NCBI GenBank assembly: GCA_023213315.1
Contig: JAKCPI010002466.1
Location: 85,360 to 149,359, forward strand
Direction: 5' to 3'
DNA from: Euborellia annulipes
Taxonomy: Eukaryota; Arthropoda; Insecta; Dermaptera; Anisolabididae
DNA length: 64,000 bases
The position numbers and the translations under genes are program-made. The notes below the pieces were generated by a model that was given only the letters and a program-made list of their open reading frames with translations, was not told the DNA's origin and searched no databases. Shown piece after piece: positions 43,161-55,240 of the stretch (position 1 is its first letter; each line of letters opens with the position of its first letter).

Positions 43161-43424
43161 ATGTCACATTAAAAACAAAACAATATTGCAAAGGCAAGTA
43201 GTACTGGGATAGGTGGCTCCCGACACACAAGTCTGTTGAACGCCGGAAACCATCAATTTATAATCTATTGAAAATAGATTTATCAATATATGTATTATTA
43301 ATAAAAATATACAGTATCTTTAAAATTTGAAAAATTTCAACAGTAAGTGTAATATCTTAAAACAAAGAAAATCTTAATTCACTTTTATACAAGTTAAATT
43401 TACAAGTTAAAATTAAAATCAATT

Positions 43425-43740
43425 ATCCCACCCAATCAACATATACACGGAACACAAGGGAGGCATCGTCCCAGCATCCAGCATCCCTTTGCTGTTCTTG
43501 ACTAACAGAACTAGTCAATCTTCCTTTGTCCCCATGACTTCCCATGATTGGAACAAGCTCTCTGCGTCTAACTTCCCCAAAATCTACAATCTTCAGACTT
43601 TCAAGTCTAATCACAACAGGCATCTTCTCAGTTCCCGCAGTTGAGTTCCCCTTTTATGCTTATCCTTTTGTTTTTATTTTTTTCCTGGCTGCATTTGTCA
43701 TTATAGGTCTTTGAACCTTATGCACCCATTCCGAAAAAAA
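43425..43740 (+). mobile_element. LINE family 2 3' end with coding remnant (plus)
   Basis: Ends with the C-terminus of a LINE open frame, stop codon at 43642-43644, a 3' untranslated stretch ending TTATGCACCCATTCCG and an A-run. The 5' end of the fragment starts abruptly near CAATTATCCCACCCA, as expected for a 5'-truncated retrocopy. Other 3' ends of the family lie at 36.9, 41.7, 54.1 and 57.5 kb. Confidence 0.82.
43474..43644 (+). pseudogene. LINE family 2 C-terminal coding fragment
   Basis: Translates as QSSFVPMTSHDWNKLSASNF, PKIYNLQTFKSNHNRHLLSS, RS and a stop. The SFVPMTSxDWNKLP block followed by a short ..FK..L..HL tail is characteristic of the C-termini of CR1/L2-type non-LTR reverse transcriptases (the familiar RTxxxWNxLP ending). 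No RT or endonuclease domain is present. Clade assignment is tentative. Confidence 0.7.
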
Positions 43741-43744
43741 TGTT

Positions 43745-46300
43745 ATGCTTTAAAAAATTTTAAATTCAAATTTTGAAATTCAACGAATAGGCAGAGTGTA
43801 TTCTAAGTATACATTATAGAAAGTAATGTAATCTTCAAAAAATTCGATTTAGATATTTTAAAAATGTTATAAATAGATCGAGGTAATTGAAAAAGTAAAG
43901 TGGCTGTTGTATTTAAACAATAAGTGTCTGTTTAGGAGAGTTTTATTACGTGGAGACTAATAACCTGGCTGCCTGGAACAAGCACCTATTGTTTAGATCG
44001 AGGAAATTTTGTATGATTTCATTTCTTACATCAAAACTGTAAATTTGTAAATCAATTCGCAGTGGTATTTTACCTAATAGTTTTTTTGAAATTTGTACAT
44101 TAATTTTTTGTCATGTGTTAAAATACATAATTTAAAATCCTTTTTATTCTTTTAATTTTTTTAGAAAAATGAAATTGGAGTTTTTTTTAGGAAATCTAGA
44201 GGAGATCACTTCCGATTTATTTTCTTACATGGGTGTGTGTGTGTGTGTGTGTGTCTTTGTTTTTTAGATTTGTTTGTAATTTATTGAAAACGTATTCCTA
44301 AATTAAAACTAATCCATCTAAAGTTTACTCAGAATAAAATATCTTCAATTTTGTTTTATTGATCTTATTTATGGAAATTGAAATACCAATGTAAACACTA
44401 GTACATCACATCACATCACCTGGCGATGTTGCCCAATTTCCCATGACATGATCTCTTCTAATGTTTGAAAGGGACGGTGACTTTTTTTTTCCTCCCTGAA
44501 ATGAAGAGAGAGAGAGAGCAAGCAACACGAATCACCGTTTGCTGCTGCGTTTTACTACCTACCCTTTTTATTCCCCTCCCCTTTTTTGGGGGGAAAAATT
44601 CGCTCCGTTGGCGTTTGCCAGAACGAACGAACGTTTTGTCGTTTGCTAATAAAACGCGAATGAAGCGGGCTATTAATTTTTATCGTTGGCCGATTGAGCC
44701 AGCCAGCCAAGCCTTCCCTATTCCCTATACAGGGAGAGAGGGGCACAATACATCCCTTCCCCTTCTCCTTGCCTTTTTTTAATGGAATGATCTTCGTGGC
44801 TCGTTGGTCTCATACATTTTTTTTTATCAGCCTCCGATTTCTAATAATTTCGATATAAAAAGAAAATTAATTTTAGTGAGTGTTAATTTAAAAGTTGAAG
44901 ATTGTGGTTATCTGTTATTTTAATGCCTATCTTTTTACGACTGATTAACACCTACTTATAAATCTATTGTATAAGATGAAAAGAGGAAGATCGACAGATT
45001 TTGCACTTTTTTTAAGGTTTATAAAAAATTTAGTAAAATAATTGTTTTTTTAGATAAGGATAATAATCTTTACAAAATATTCTACATTTTAGGGTACTTG
45101 AAGGAAATACTTGAAAATTTCAATTGAGAATCAAAGTTTGAAAGAGAAGACAAGTGGCGAAGCTGCCAATTATGGATCTGAAATTCCAAGAGAAATCGAT
45201 TTGCCGTAAAAAAAGTATCCTGTTAAGGTAAGAAAGTGGGAGATAATATAATCTCCAGCATCTAGCAGAAAGGGCCCAATTGCAGGTCTAACTGAAGATG
45301 CTTCCAGCTTGGGTAACCCTAGAACTACCTGTGACTGAGGAAGAAGCAGGTTCTGACCAGATATAGAATCAGAAGGATACCTCCAAGCTGGGAGCTGCTA
45401 GATTGTGGGCCGGATGGAAGTGCAGTATATAATGAAATCTGAGGAGATGATTAGTCAAAGGGATAAAGCAGTTAAGCCTATAATCCTGAGATGAACAAAA
45501 CTCGAGTTCAAATCCACCTCAAGGCAAAAAATCTATTTGAGATGCCTCCTCCTAGGAACCCACCTCCGTATTATTCGTATGAAACATGTCAGGTCTGACA
45601 CTATATGACTGAAAAGAGAGATTAAGTCAGAAAATAGAAAAATCAACTTTGGAACCAAATATTTGGAAAGTCTCAATGTTCACATTTATTCTAGGAAGAT
45701 TATGACAAACTTAGGAAAAAATATTCAGACCTCAAAGTCCAGTTTTATAGACCTCCAAAAATTGAAATTTTGTAAAATTAAGTGAAATATCTCTAAAAGG
45801 ACTTTAATTCTGAGTAACGGCCCAGAGGAGAAAAGATTTCTTTCGATTATAGTATTGGAATAGTTGGTTGGTTGGTTGGCTAAGTGGCCCAAATATTCAT
45901 TGTCACTCACTCACAGAGAATTCCTTTATAAAATGCAGCAGCAGCAGCTTGCTTGTCTTGTCATATCTAAATCTCTCTCTCCCTCTCTCTCTCTTTCTAT
46001 AAAAGAGCAGAGAGTTTTAAGAAAAAAATAAACTCCACCCCTTTTCAACAAACACGAAGCACTAATAATATTTTAGAAAGTTTAAGATAAGCCTTTTTTT
46101 AAAGGGGCTTATTAAAGAAAAATTAATTTCTTCTTCCTTTTTTTTAATGACTTAAAGAAACTTTCTGAACATTTATTTCTTTTTAAAAGTGTTTGGTCTT
46201 TTAACTCCATATTTATTTGGATTTTATTTTTAAAGGCTGTGTGATGACGTATCTCGGTCATTTTTAATACAATTGTTTCAAGAATGAATCTTTGTTATGA
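43745..46300. other. AT-rich non-coding stretch
   Basis: No convincing gene. Features seen: GT microsatellite (44230-44252); a GC-richer patch (44480-44780) with overlapping open frames on both strands but no domain; and a patch at 45130-45560 ending in CTCGAGTTCAAATCCACCTC, a possible pol III B box of an unidentified tRNA-derived repeat. Confidence 0.45.
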
Positions 46301-46308
46301 AATTTGCA

Positions 46309-46905
46309 TTTTTACTTTCTCTTACCTCTATATATGTTAATATATAGAGAGAGAAAGTATTGGTTTCATGTCAAAAATTCGATGTCGATATTTTGATGGA
46401 TCGTTTTGATGTCCCCTGAATCCAAAAAAGTGGTTTTCGCGGCATGGTCTGTTTGTGGGTATGTGGGTGGGTGTGTGTTCAATTTTAATTTGAAGGAAGG
46501 AGAATTTGAGCTAGGAGGGTGAAATTTTATATTTAAGTTAGACACCCCCTTGGAGTGTGAAAATAAGCTTTTAATCAAAATCGGCCAAAAAGTACTAGTA
46601 CTTTACTGATGTGGTTTTTCAGTTTTTTTCGATTTTCTCAAAATTCGTTCCAACTATTTTTGTTTAAATTCATAAATCAACTATTTTTTAGATGCTCTTT
46701 CAAATGTATATTCTCGTTTTGCCATTGAAATTTTCTGAAGACCACTTTACTCTTGTACTTCATAGGAAAGATAGGCTAAATGGTATAGATAACTATTTTC
46801 CCATACATATAAATTTTACATCTTGAATTCTATTATATCTCGACACAAAAATCTGGTGTGACAAGCACAGAACACAACTTTAGATTACCGAATATAAGAG
46901 CAAAT
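46309..46905 (-). mobile_element. THM repeat copy O (minus, 5' hairpin truncated)
   Basis: Starts with a clean 3' palindrome (TTTTACTTTCTCTTACC ... GAGAGAAAGTATTGG), includes a TGTGGGTGGGTGTGTG microsatellite, an AGTACTAGTACT palindrome and the body, but the 5' palindrome stops half-way at GCACAGAACACAACTTTAGATT. Also the X-box-like site is deleted (AAATGGTATAGATAAC). Confidence 0.85.
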
Positions 46906-46909
46906 TACA

Positions 46910-47715
46910 CAGACGAACATTAATATTTTGTTGTATTTCCTAATGAAGATAAATAGAAATTTGAGGGGGGGGGGGGAGGTTAGGTTAAATTTTTCGTGAT
47001 CATAATAGTATCTACTCTCTCCTATTATATAGATGGAAAGAAAAAATGAATATTTGTCGTGAGTTGTAATAATAGTGGTTATTGAAAATAGATGCCAAAA
47101 AAAAATACAAGAAGCCAACAAGCTGACTCCATTGGTTCTTTTTTTTTTTCATTTTTGAAATTTTATAATCACAATGATTGAATGAATGAATGAATGAGAA
47201 TGAAAAAGTCTATGTGAGTATGAAAAAGCTTTTGAATGAAAAGAAAGTTGGCTTTTGAACGATCTTTTAACAAAAGACTCGCTGACACATAAGAGAAGGA
47301 GAGGGAAATATTTAAAAATATAGAGCGAGCTAAGAAGTAATATTTAGGAAACAATTTTAAAGTTGGAAATTTAACAGATGTTGCTGTTAAGAAAAGAGAT
47401 TGGATTCTAACAAATGAGAAAAGGAAAAAAACGATCATTGAATTTGATTTTATTTTCTGGTTAGCATGTTTATAGAATTTGTAGATAGGGATTGAATAAA
47501 AATAGAGTTTATATTTTAGAGTTGGTGGATAGATATGCATTAAAAAATCAAAAAATAAACAGATTGCAAAAAGCAGATAAGCTCACACATCAAGTGTAGT
47601 GGTATCATTTGGGCTGCATTCTAGGTACAAAATACACTATAATCAATGTTTATCAACTGTGTCTTTCAAGCTCTAAAGAGTAATATTGTGGATCAAATCA
47701 GTAACTTATTAAAAA
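46910..47715. other. AT-rich non-coding stretch
   Basis: No gene. The 123-codon minus-strand open frame over 47169-47540 is rich in F, S, I, L and Y as expected from AT-rich DNA and shows no domain. Confidence 0.45.
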
Positions 47716-47720
47716 GTAAG

Positions 47721-48262
47721 AAAAATCTGGTGTGTAGCACTTAACTTTCTCTTACTTTCGATATTCAAAAATTGTTCCCTCCTTGTCACGCAGGATTTTT
47801 GTGTCGGCATATTAGTTTTCCGGAAATACTGTACATTGGAATTCAAGATAAAATTTATAAACATGAGAAAATATTTATATTCTGTTACCATGGCAATCAT
47901 TTCTCTTATCTTTCTTATGAAGTACAAGAGTAAAGTATGCTTCAAAAGATTTCAAGGCCAAAATGAGAATATAGATTTTAAAGAGGATCCAAAAAATAAT
48001 GGATTTATATCGTAAGAAAATTGAAATCATCATCAATAAAGTACTAGTACTTTTTTGGCCGATTTTGTTCAAAAGTTTCGTGTTACGTCTTTGGAGGGCA
48101 CCTAACTTAAATATAAAATTTCAACCGCCTAGCTATTGACATATTTTGATCACAAACAAGGGAATAAGAAAGCCTCAAATCGTGTATTTCCATCAAAATC
48201 TCGATATCGAGTTTTCGATACGATCGCAATATTAGCATATATAGGTAAAAGAAAGTAATAAA
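47721..48262 (+). mobile_element. THM repeat copy P (diverged)
   Basis: AATCTGGTGTGTAGCACTTA begins a shortened 5' palindrome (CCTTGTCACGCAGGATTT on the far side). GTTACCATGGCAAT lies near 47884-47897. The microsatellite is absent. It ends ATATATAGGTAAAAGAAAGTA with only the right half of the 3' palindrome. Appears to be an older copy. Confidence 0.8.
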
Positions 48263-48495
48263 TACATGTGATTCTGGAAAAACTTTTATATTTGGGGTGA
48301 CTCAATAATTTCAGTTAAAGAAGTAGATGTCTTACCGCACCCCTTAACTAAGGGATATATTAGAATGTTAGCCAAAATCCCTCTATTTTTTGATCCAACT
48401 CTGATCCTCCTGTATTGAGCGGAAGCTCTTAAAAGCAATAAATGAATATATCTATTAGAATTTTGATGTGTCTGTTCAGCGATGGCCCCATCATA

Positions 48496-48912
48496 TTTTA
48501 CTTTCTCTTACCTCTATAGACCAATATGTTAATATATAGAGAGAGAAAGTATGTTTCATGTCAAAAATTCGATGTCGAGATTTTGATGGATATACACGTT
48601 TTGAGGTCCTCTGAATCCAAAAAAGTGGTTTTCGCGACATGGTCTGTCTGTGGGTGGGTAGGTGTGTGTTCAATTTTAAACATGAAGGAATTGAGCTATG
48701 AGATTGAAATTTTATATTTAAGTTAAACACCCTCCGGGAGCGTGAAAATAAGCTTTTAATCAAAATCGGCCAAAGAGTACTAATACTTTACTGATGTACT
48801 TTTCAGTTTTTTTCGATTTTCCCAAAATTCGCTACAACGATTTTGATTAAAATTCCAAAATCAATTATTTTTTAGATGCTCTTTAAAATGTATATTGTCA
48901 TTTTGCTAAAAT
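48496..48912 (-). mobile_element. THM repeat copy Q (minus, 5' truncated)
   Basis: Complete 3' palindrome (TTTTACTTTCTCTTACC), GGTTTTCGCGACATGGTC block, GTGGGTGGGTAGGTGTG microsatellite, then the body to AAAATGTATATTGTCATTTTG, where it stops. Forms a tail-to-tail pair with copy P. Confidence 0.85.
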
Positions 48913-49610
48913 GGAGAGCAGCTTATTGTGACGCTTTAAGAAGAATGAATCGAATTTTCAATACAGGGTGAAGTTTCACATTTTGGTCTTAATTATCTTA
49001 CTTTATACCTGAGGCAATAATAATAAAAAAAAATTATTACTTAGCCCTATGAATTTCAAAAGATTTTCTCCCAGGGGGTGCTGAGAAAACGTTGATTCAT
49101 ATTAAATTATTTGTGGTTGGAATATCTTCTCCTTTTAATGTCTGCTTACCTAATAATAAATTCACTAAATAAACAAAAATTAAATTTTATCTAAAATTGA
49201 GTACCTACTACACTCTAAATTCGAATTTATTACGTCGTCTTTCAATGTGAATTAATTACATGGAGTGAGTTGGAAAAGAGAGAGAGAGAGGAGTGGGAGG
49301 GGAGGGGAGGAGTTTAATAGTGATGTAAGTGCAAGAAGGCATCCGTCTGTTTAATTTAATGGGGTGTGTAAGACAAGAATAAACAACATGGCATCTCCCC
49401 AAGAAGGTAAATATAATTAAAATAGCAAGCGCTGCTGCTGCAAATGTCAATGTCGGATATTATTATTATTACGTGGGGAAGATTTCAAATTAAAGACGAA
49501 ATTTTAGGGAGCTAGAGAGTGTCTCCACGTAAAGGAATAATCATATTGGGATCAAGTTTAATATAAGCTACATTCTTGAGGCTCTTTGTTAAAAAAAAAT
49601 GTGACAAATT
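48913..49610. other. AT-rich non-coding stretch
   Basis: No gene; a purine-rich GAGAGAGAGAGAGG tract near 49278. Confidence 0.4.
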
Positions 49611-49616
49611 TTTAAT

Positions 49617-49855
49617 AAAAAATCTGGTGTGACTGTCACACCAGATTTTTTGTGTCGACATATATTTAATTCCCGACAGTACAGAACATTTGAATTCAGA
49701 TATAAAATTTATAAGTATGCCAAAATATTTATATTTTGTTATCATATTAACCATTTCTCCTATCTTCCCTATGAAATACAAGAGTAAAATGGTCTTCAGA
49801 AGATTTCAATTGCAAAATGAGAATATACATTTTAAAGAGCATCTAAAAAATAATA
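49617..49855 (+). mobile_element. THM fragment R with fully collapsed 5' hairpin
   Basis: The 5' palindrome consists only of AATCTGGTGTGACTGTCACA followed by CCAGATTTTTTG: the two outer arms are joined directly and the inner core has gone. The body follows normally to GAGCATCTAAAAAATAA, where the copy is truncated. Confidence 0.85.
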
Positions 49856-49859
49856 AGGT

Positions 49860-51028
49860 ATTGTATCAAGTGTTTATATCAATAAATAGATAATTGAAAC
49901 ATATCACGTCGTGTTTTTAGTTTTAATTTACCAAATTAAATCATGTATTCGATTACCTACCAGTTTAAATTTAATTAAAAACACTAAGCTTTCAAAAAAA
50001 TAGTCCAAGATTAAAAAGCAGGAGTTTTTTTAATAATACAAAATTTTTCTGACTCCTTAAAAAAAACATCTACCTTTTACCATAATAAATTAATGATTTG
50101 CAGCGCACACTTGCTCTCTCATAAATTTGCTCATGCAGCCATTATCTAAGAGAATAATTATCCATTTATGGAGGAGGTTAAATCCATCTCACCACCTATA
50201 CGGGAACCTTAATCACAAAGTGTATGAATGAATGACTTAACCTAGAACCAAGGAGAAAGGAATGCGTTTGAAACGATTAAATTAATCCTAGAAGATACTA
50301 TAATACAGTATTATATTGTCTTTAAAACTTTCCTATACAATTTGTTGAGTTTCGAACTGAAATTTCTTTTATTATTTAAATCAAAATATTTTGATGAAAA
50401 TGTAGAATTTTACGAATTATAAAAAAAAGGTTCTTCGTATTCCATGTTTTTTTGTTTTTGTTTTTTTCAAAGAATAATAAATATAATAGATACGTAATTG
50501 AATTGTCTATTTCTCTCTGATATAATTAATAATATTTAAAAAAATGTTTTAGCATTAGCATTATTAATCGCGTAATTAGAGAGAGTTATTTTTAAAAAGG
50601 TTAATTGGAATAATGGAAATTCAATTATGAAATTTCAATAACAAACACTCTCGCTCTCGCTCACAGACACAGAGCTGGAGAATCAACGAAAGAGGGGGGA
50701 TTTAGATAATTTTATTTTTAAAAAAGCAACTATTTATTATGTATATATAGGATTTCTTATTCAGCTTTTATACAAACTTGCATTAGCATGAACATCCAGG
50801 CTCTAGTTATATGTTTCAATAAAAAAACACTTTATAAGTATTTCAAGAATCATACAAATACTGAACAAATTTTATATTTGGGTCTGCTTATAGCTTACCT
50901 GAGATGGGGTGTGAAGAAGGGGAGATTTTGGAGTTTGAACCTAAAAGGCCAGGTCAGGAGAGGTTACCTCTAATCGATTTTAAAACACAGAGAGACATCA
51001 ATAAAACTGTATAATTTTGTACAATGAG
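49860..51028. other. AT-rich non-coding stretch
   Basis: No gene or repeat boundary recognised. Confidence 0.4.
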
Positions 51029-51030
51029 TT

Positions 51031-51268
51031 TTATTATTATTTAAAATTCCTATCGGGATTCCCGTTTATTTGTCCGAGGTGCTTACGTGCACGAAGACAC
51101 ACATCTCAAACCCAACCGGCCCTGGCCGTAGCCATCAACCGCATCCCGTGAAGTTACATTATTTCCTATCTCTAACTCCTCCTCCTGCTTTCGTCTCTAG
51201 CTAGTGAACTAATCCTTATTTCTGGTTCCACCCGGCTCCTTTTATCCAACCTCTTCTATGCTATTAGA
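51031..51268 (-). mobile_element. Non-LTR element 3' end with ATA tail (minus)
   Basis: TTATTATTATTTAAAATTCC, GAGGTGCTTACGTGCACGAA, GGCCGTAGCCATCAACCG and TCTCTAGCTAGTGAAC are the complement of the 15.5-15.9 kb repeat, including the GGTTCCACCCGGCTCCTT part upstream of the section shared with 41.7 kb. Confidence 0.75.
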
Positions 51269-51301
51269 AATTTCTCAAGTTTTATCATTCTTCGATGATG
51301 T

Positions 51302-51785
51302 TATAAAATACTAGTCGCAAAGCCCGCCTTCGGCGGGCTTTCCGCCTAGCCAGGAGGCTGCGCCCCTGGACCCCTTGCTCGTCTTTGGTGAGCAATTGCC
51401 TGCCCTGCCTTCAGCAGAAAGAATTTTGTCAGTTTTTAATATTTTTGTTGCATTACAAATTTTAAGAAAGAGCCTTGAGTCCAAGTGAGGTACTGTCTAG
51501 GAAAACAAAAGGGATTATTTATACCTGCCCAAAGGGTCTCCCTGAAGGGGGCTATAAATCATGTCATAAAGATGTCAAAAATCTAAATTTTTTATCCAGA
51601 TATTGAAGAAATGTGATTATAATTAATTCCCCAGAAATATTTAGAGATTCAAATTATTACTACGTTACTCCCTGGTCCATGTACTATATGTGTAGTTAAT
51701 TTCAAATAGATTCATTGGAAATTGTGAATTTCTATAGAACATACATACATACATACATTTTTTCCATTTCATTTTTTATATAGAT
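51302..51785 (+). mobile_element. GC-hairpin repeat, second copy
   Basis: ATACTAGTCGCAAAGCCC begins the same head as at 23.69 kb, with GCCCGCCTTCGGCGGGC and a second, less perfect GGAGGCTGCGCCCCTGGACC hairpin, then CCTTGCTCGTC. The AT-rich tail ends at CATACATACATACATTTTTT and ATTTTTTATATAGAT. Sequence between head and tail differs from the 23.7-kb copy. Confidence 0.6.
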
Positions 51786-51799
51786 ATTCAATTTTTCGA

Positions 51800-52680
51800 A
51801 TCCCTATGAAAATTTATTAAATTTTTCATGATCATAATATAGAATCCTCTAATTCCCATTTAATTATAATTAATTCATTTTTTTAAACTAAAAAAATTTA
51901 ATTTAACAACAAAAACATTTCAAATGCACGATATAATAAAAAAAATTAAATATCGATAAATGCACAAAAAAAAGTGTCAAAAAAACGATATTTTCAATTA
52001 ATCTTTAAAATACAATATTCATGAACATCTTTTTTTTTTAATTGAATCAATCCCTAAAAGAGTCTATCTATCTATATAGACATATATATATAAACGAATT
52101 AAAAATATATATATGCTCAAATATAAAAGGTAAATTTATTTTTTATCAAAGCTAGATAATCTGATTTTCCCACCCATAAAAGCAGTATGGCAGTTGGCAT
52201 AAAAGTATCTAACTAGAGCGCAGGTTGATTATCAATAAATGATATGATTTACCTTCTTTAAATCTATAGTTACAAGTTGTTGAATTTAAATGGAATGTTC
52301 AAAAAAAATTCTATTTAGATGAAATTGTATCTCTATTTTCGGAACATATCAGGTTCCTTTCATTAGTGAATAACTAAAAAATAATTTATATGGTAGGGGT
52401 ATATCTTAAAAAGTATTTGACATATTTGAAAAATTCTTTAACAAATCATAGAAAATAGAAAATTTTCTTTGTTAAAATATAGACTATAAAGAATAGAACT
52501 TTTTTCAAGTTGAACTTCGTTACTCACGGTATCAAGTTCGATTACTTCCCTTCAAAACGTTACAAATTGCTCTACTACAAATAGTTCTACTTTTCAAACT
52601 AGTATATTTAATTTAAAAAATCATAAAAAAAAATTATGGGATACTTTAAAAATGATGTCCAAACTTTAAAAATAAATAAA
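51800..52680. other. AT-rich non-coding stretch
   Basis: No gene or repeat boundary recognised. Confidence 0.4.
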
Positions 52681-52685
52681 TTAAT

Positions 52686-53228
52686 GGGTTTGTTCGTTTC
52701 GCTTGCCATTGCAGTGTAATTTACACATTTTGCCCTGCATTCTGTTTGTTTCTTTTTTAGTACCCTAGGTGCACGCTAACATAACTTGAATTCTGTTCGT
52801 TTGAAACTTGGGCCTTGGCAGAAAATGTAGATTTTACTGCATAATTGGAATAGCTGGTGTGAATTTTGCAGGGTGATCTTAGCGCCAAAGCTTCAGTAGA
52901 TGACCACCTTTGTCGCCATTTTCTCTCAATTCACCTCGATTAAAATAATATCGACAATAAAAAAGATAAGTAAGTTTTAGCCTTTTCATTAATTTTCTCT
53001 ATTAATATTATTTTTATTTATTCAAGGATCAACGTTATAAAAATGACAGCTAAGGGTTAGTTTATTAAGAACTCATTTTGCAAGTTCATGAGTTCAATCG
53101 AACAGATAGCAAAAGTTGCACTTTTTGTTCTAGGCAGTTTGGGTGCGTTTGCACCTTTTGATCTATATAGATAGCGTGCCTTGGCAGCTTTGTACTTTTT
53201 ACCATGGTAAATCGAAACGAACAAATCT
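52686..53228. mobile_element. Possible TIR element (TTTGTTCGTTTCG ends)
   Basis: GGTTTGTTCGTTTCGCTTGC near the left and CGAAACGAACAAATC near the right are inverted repeats of about 20 bp, continuing inward to TTRCCA. A second TTCGTTT-type block occurs further inside and outside, so the exact ends are uncertain. No coding capacity and no target duplication established. Confidence 0.5.
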
Positions 53229-53229
53229 A

Positions 53230-54065
53230 ATAATAAACGAACCTATTATGATCCTATTTATAAATAAATAAATAAACTATTAATATTTTAAGAAAAAAGA
53301 AATAATAGAGAGTTCATTTTTCACATTGGTGTTGGCATGAATAAAAAAAAAAAAAAAATGGCCATTGTACGGTATATGTGATATAGTTTGAATTGAAATC
53401 AATCTGACTTTAGGAATGAATTATGGCCCTATTCGGGAATCGAATCGGAAAATGTAATAGATGAAGCAATATCCTTAACGAGATTATGCGTTGTTTGTTT
53501 GTTTGTATGTGGCATGTGTATGACACACAGACAGACACAGTGGCAGCCAATCAAATGTTCTTTCTAATCTAATACTACATGGTTGCCAAACCAGCAAAGT
53601 GCAATCTATTTCAACCATCGAGAGATGTCGCTCTCTCTCCCTTTTTTCTCTTTGAACTATGAAAGAAAGCCTTCGGGGCCTAACAAAAAAAAAAAAAAAA
53701 AAAACTCACACCATCAACGTCTTTTTGGCTCTATAACGATTTTTTGTCGTCAAGGCTTCTTTTCATTTGACTTTGAAATCCGAACGCAGAGTGCGGATAA
53801 TTGAACGGATGGTAATTGATGACAAAGTTTATTAGAATTTCAATGGGTGGCCAAATTATTGCTCGTTACACTAAATATTTTCCTAGTGCATTTTTTAGGC
53901 TGATATTTTAATTCTAGTAATACTGTTTTATTAGAGGAACATATGGTCCATATCATTATGTGACATTCTAATGTGGAATTTAGTTCGTGAATAATAAATA
54001 TTAGTTTTAAATGACTTTTGAACTTTAGAATTTTTGAAATAATTCTCTATATAATTATTTTTTCT
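53230..54065. other. AT-rich non-coding stretch
   Basis: No gene. The 53583-53804 open frame crosses an A-run and shows no domain. Confidence 0.4.
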
Positions 54066-54071
54066 TTTTTG

Positions 54072-54410
54072 GAATGAGTGCATAAGGTCCGAAGACCTAT
54101 AATGACCAGAGGTCACATGCAGCCGAATAAAAACAAAAGGAGCATAAAAGGAGAACTCAACTGCGGGAACTGAGAAGATGTCTGTTGAGATTAGACTTGA
54201 AAGTCTGAAGATTCTATGTTTTGGAGAAGATAGCCGCAGGGAGCTTGTTCCAATCTCGGGAGGTCATGGGGACAAAGGAAGATTGGAATCGACTAGTTCT
54301 GTTAGCCGTGATCTGAACAGCATAGGATGCTGAGACGATGCCTCCCTTGTGTTCCGTGAATATGTTGCTTTGGGTGGGATAATTGATTTTAATCCGGCAG
54401 AGCATTGACC
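54072..54410 (-). mobile_element. LINE family 2 3' end with coding remnant (minus)
   Basis: GGAATGAGTGCATAAGGTCC, CTATAATGACCAGAGGTCAC and CATGCAGCC are the 3' untranslated end; the stop codon complement is at 54157-54159. Coding sequence on the minus strand includes TSRFQSSFVPMTSRDWNKLP, the CR1/L2-like C-terminal signature, in a different frame from the final HLLSSRS-type tail, so the copy is frameshifted after the WNKLP block. Confidence 0.8.
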
Positions 54411-54789
54411 ATGATAGTACCTATAAAAATATAATTAAATCTCAACGATTGTATTTATAGATAAATAAATAACACAAGGTTAAGGATTTTATTTTAACTT
54501 ATGCCCATTTTGACATTAATACGTCATCTTCAGAGCATTGACACAAAATGTCTATTACATTTCTTATTTAATTAAGAATGTTTCAACTAGTGCCAACGGA
54601 TGGATTATATAAAATACATTATATATTCGGTGGTTTGGTATAAAAGATTTCTACAAATAGCTAAAGTTTCTTTATCCATCGATGCTGGGTTTTATTTACT
54701 GGGTCTTTAAATTAAAGGCGGTTGCTTAACTTCACGATCAGTTTTCTAAAGCCTCCTTTAAAAAGAAATTATAAAATACAAAACGACTG

Positions 54790-55240
54790 GGACATCGTAC
54801 CGATAAGTAGACTGGTCAAGCTGCATATAACTTCCTCTTATCTTGGGTATTTGAAAGTTGTGTTCTGTGCGTGTCACACCAGATTTTTTGTTTCAACATA
54901 TACAGTATTTCGGCCGATAAAAAAATTATATTCTATATTAATTAATTAGATAAAATATTTTTTTATATTTATAATGTTAATTTCTCCTATCTTGTCTATG
55001 TAGAAGAATAAAGAATTTTTTGAATTTTAGTCAAAATTGTGAGCGAATTTTGATAAAATCGAGTAAAGTACTAGTACTCTTTTGATCAAAAGCTTATTTT
55101 CACGCCTTATGGGGGTGCCTAACTTAAATATAAAATTTCAATCTCGTAGCTCAATTCCCTCATGCTTAAAAATGTCCACACATACATACACAAGACTCAG
55201 GGGACCTCAAAATGTGAATTTCCATCTAAGTTATTGTATA
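54790..55240 (+). mobile_element. THM repeat copy S (degraded)
   Basis: The left arm of the 5' palindrome is scrambled, but the right arm (GAAAGTTGTGTTCTGTGCGT, GTCACACCAGATTTTTTG) is good. The X-box-like region is deleted. The body continues to GGGACCTCAAAATGTGAATT, with the 3' palindrome lost. Confidence 0.78.

Noticed and set aside
44465..44782. 105-codon plus-strand frame in a GC-richer patch
   Set aside because: An opposing frame is also open, and no domain or splice context is seen.
47169..47540. 123-codon minus-strand open frame
   Set aside because: Composition (F, S, I, Y, L) is what AT-rich antisense DNA yields; no motif.
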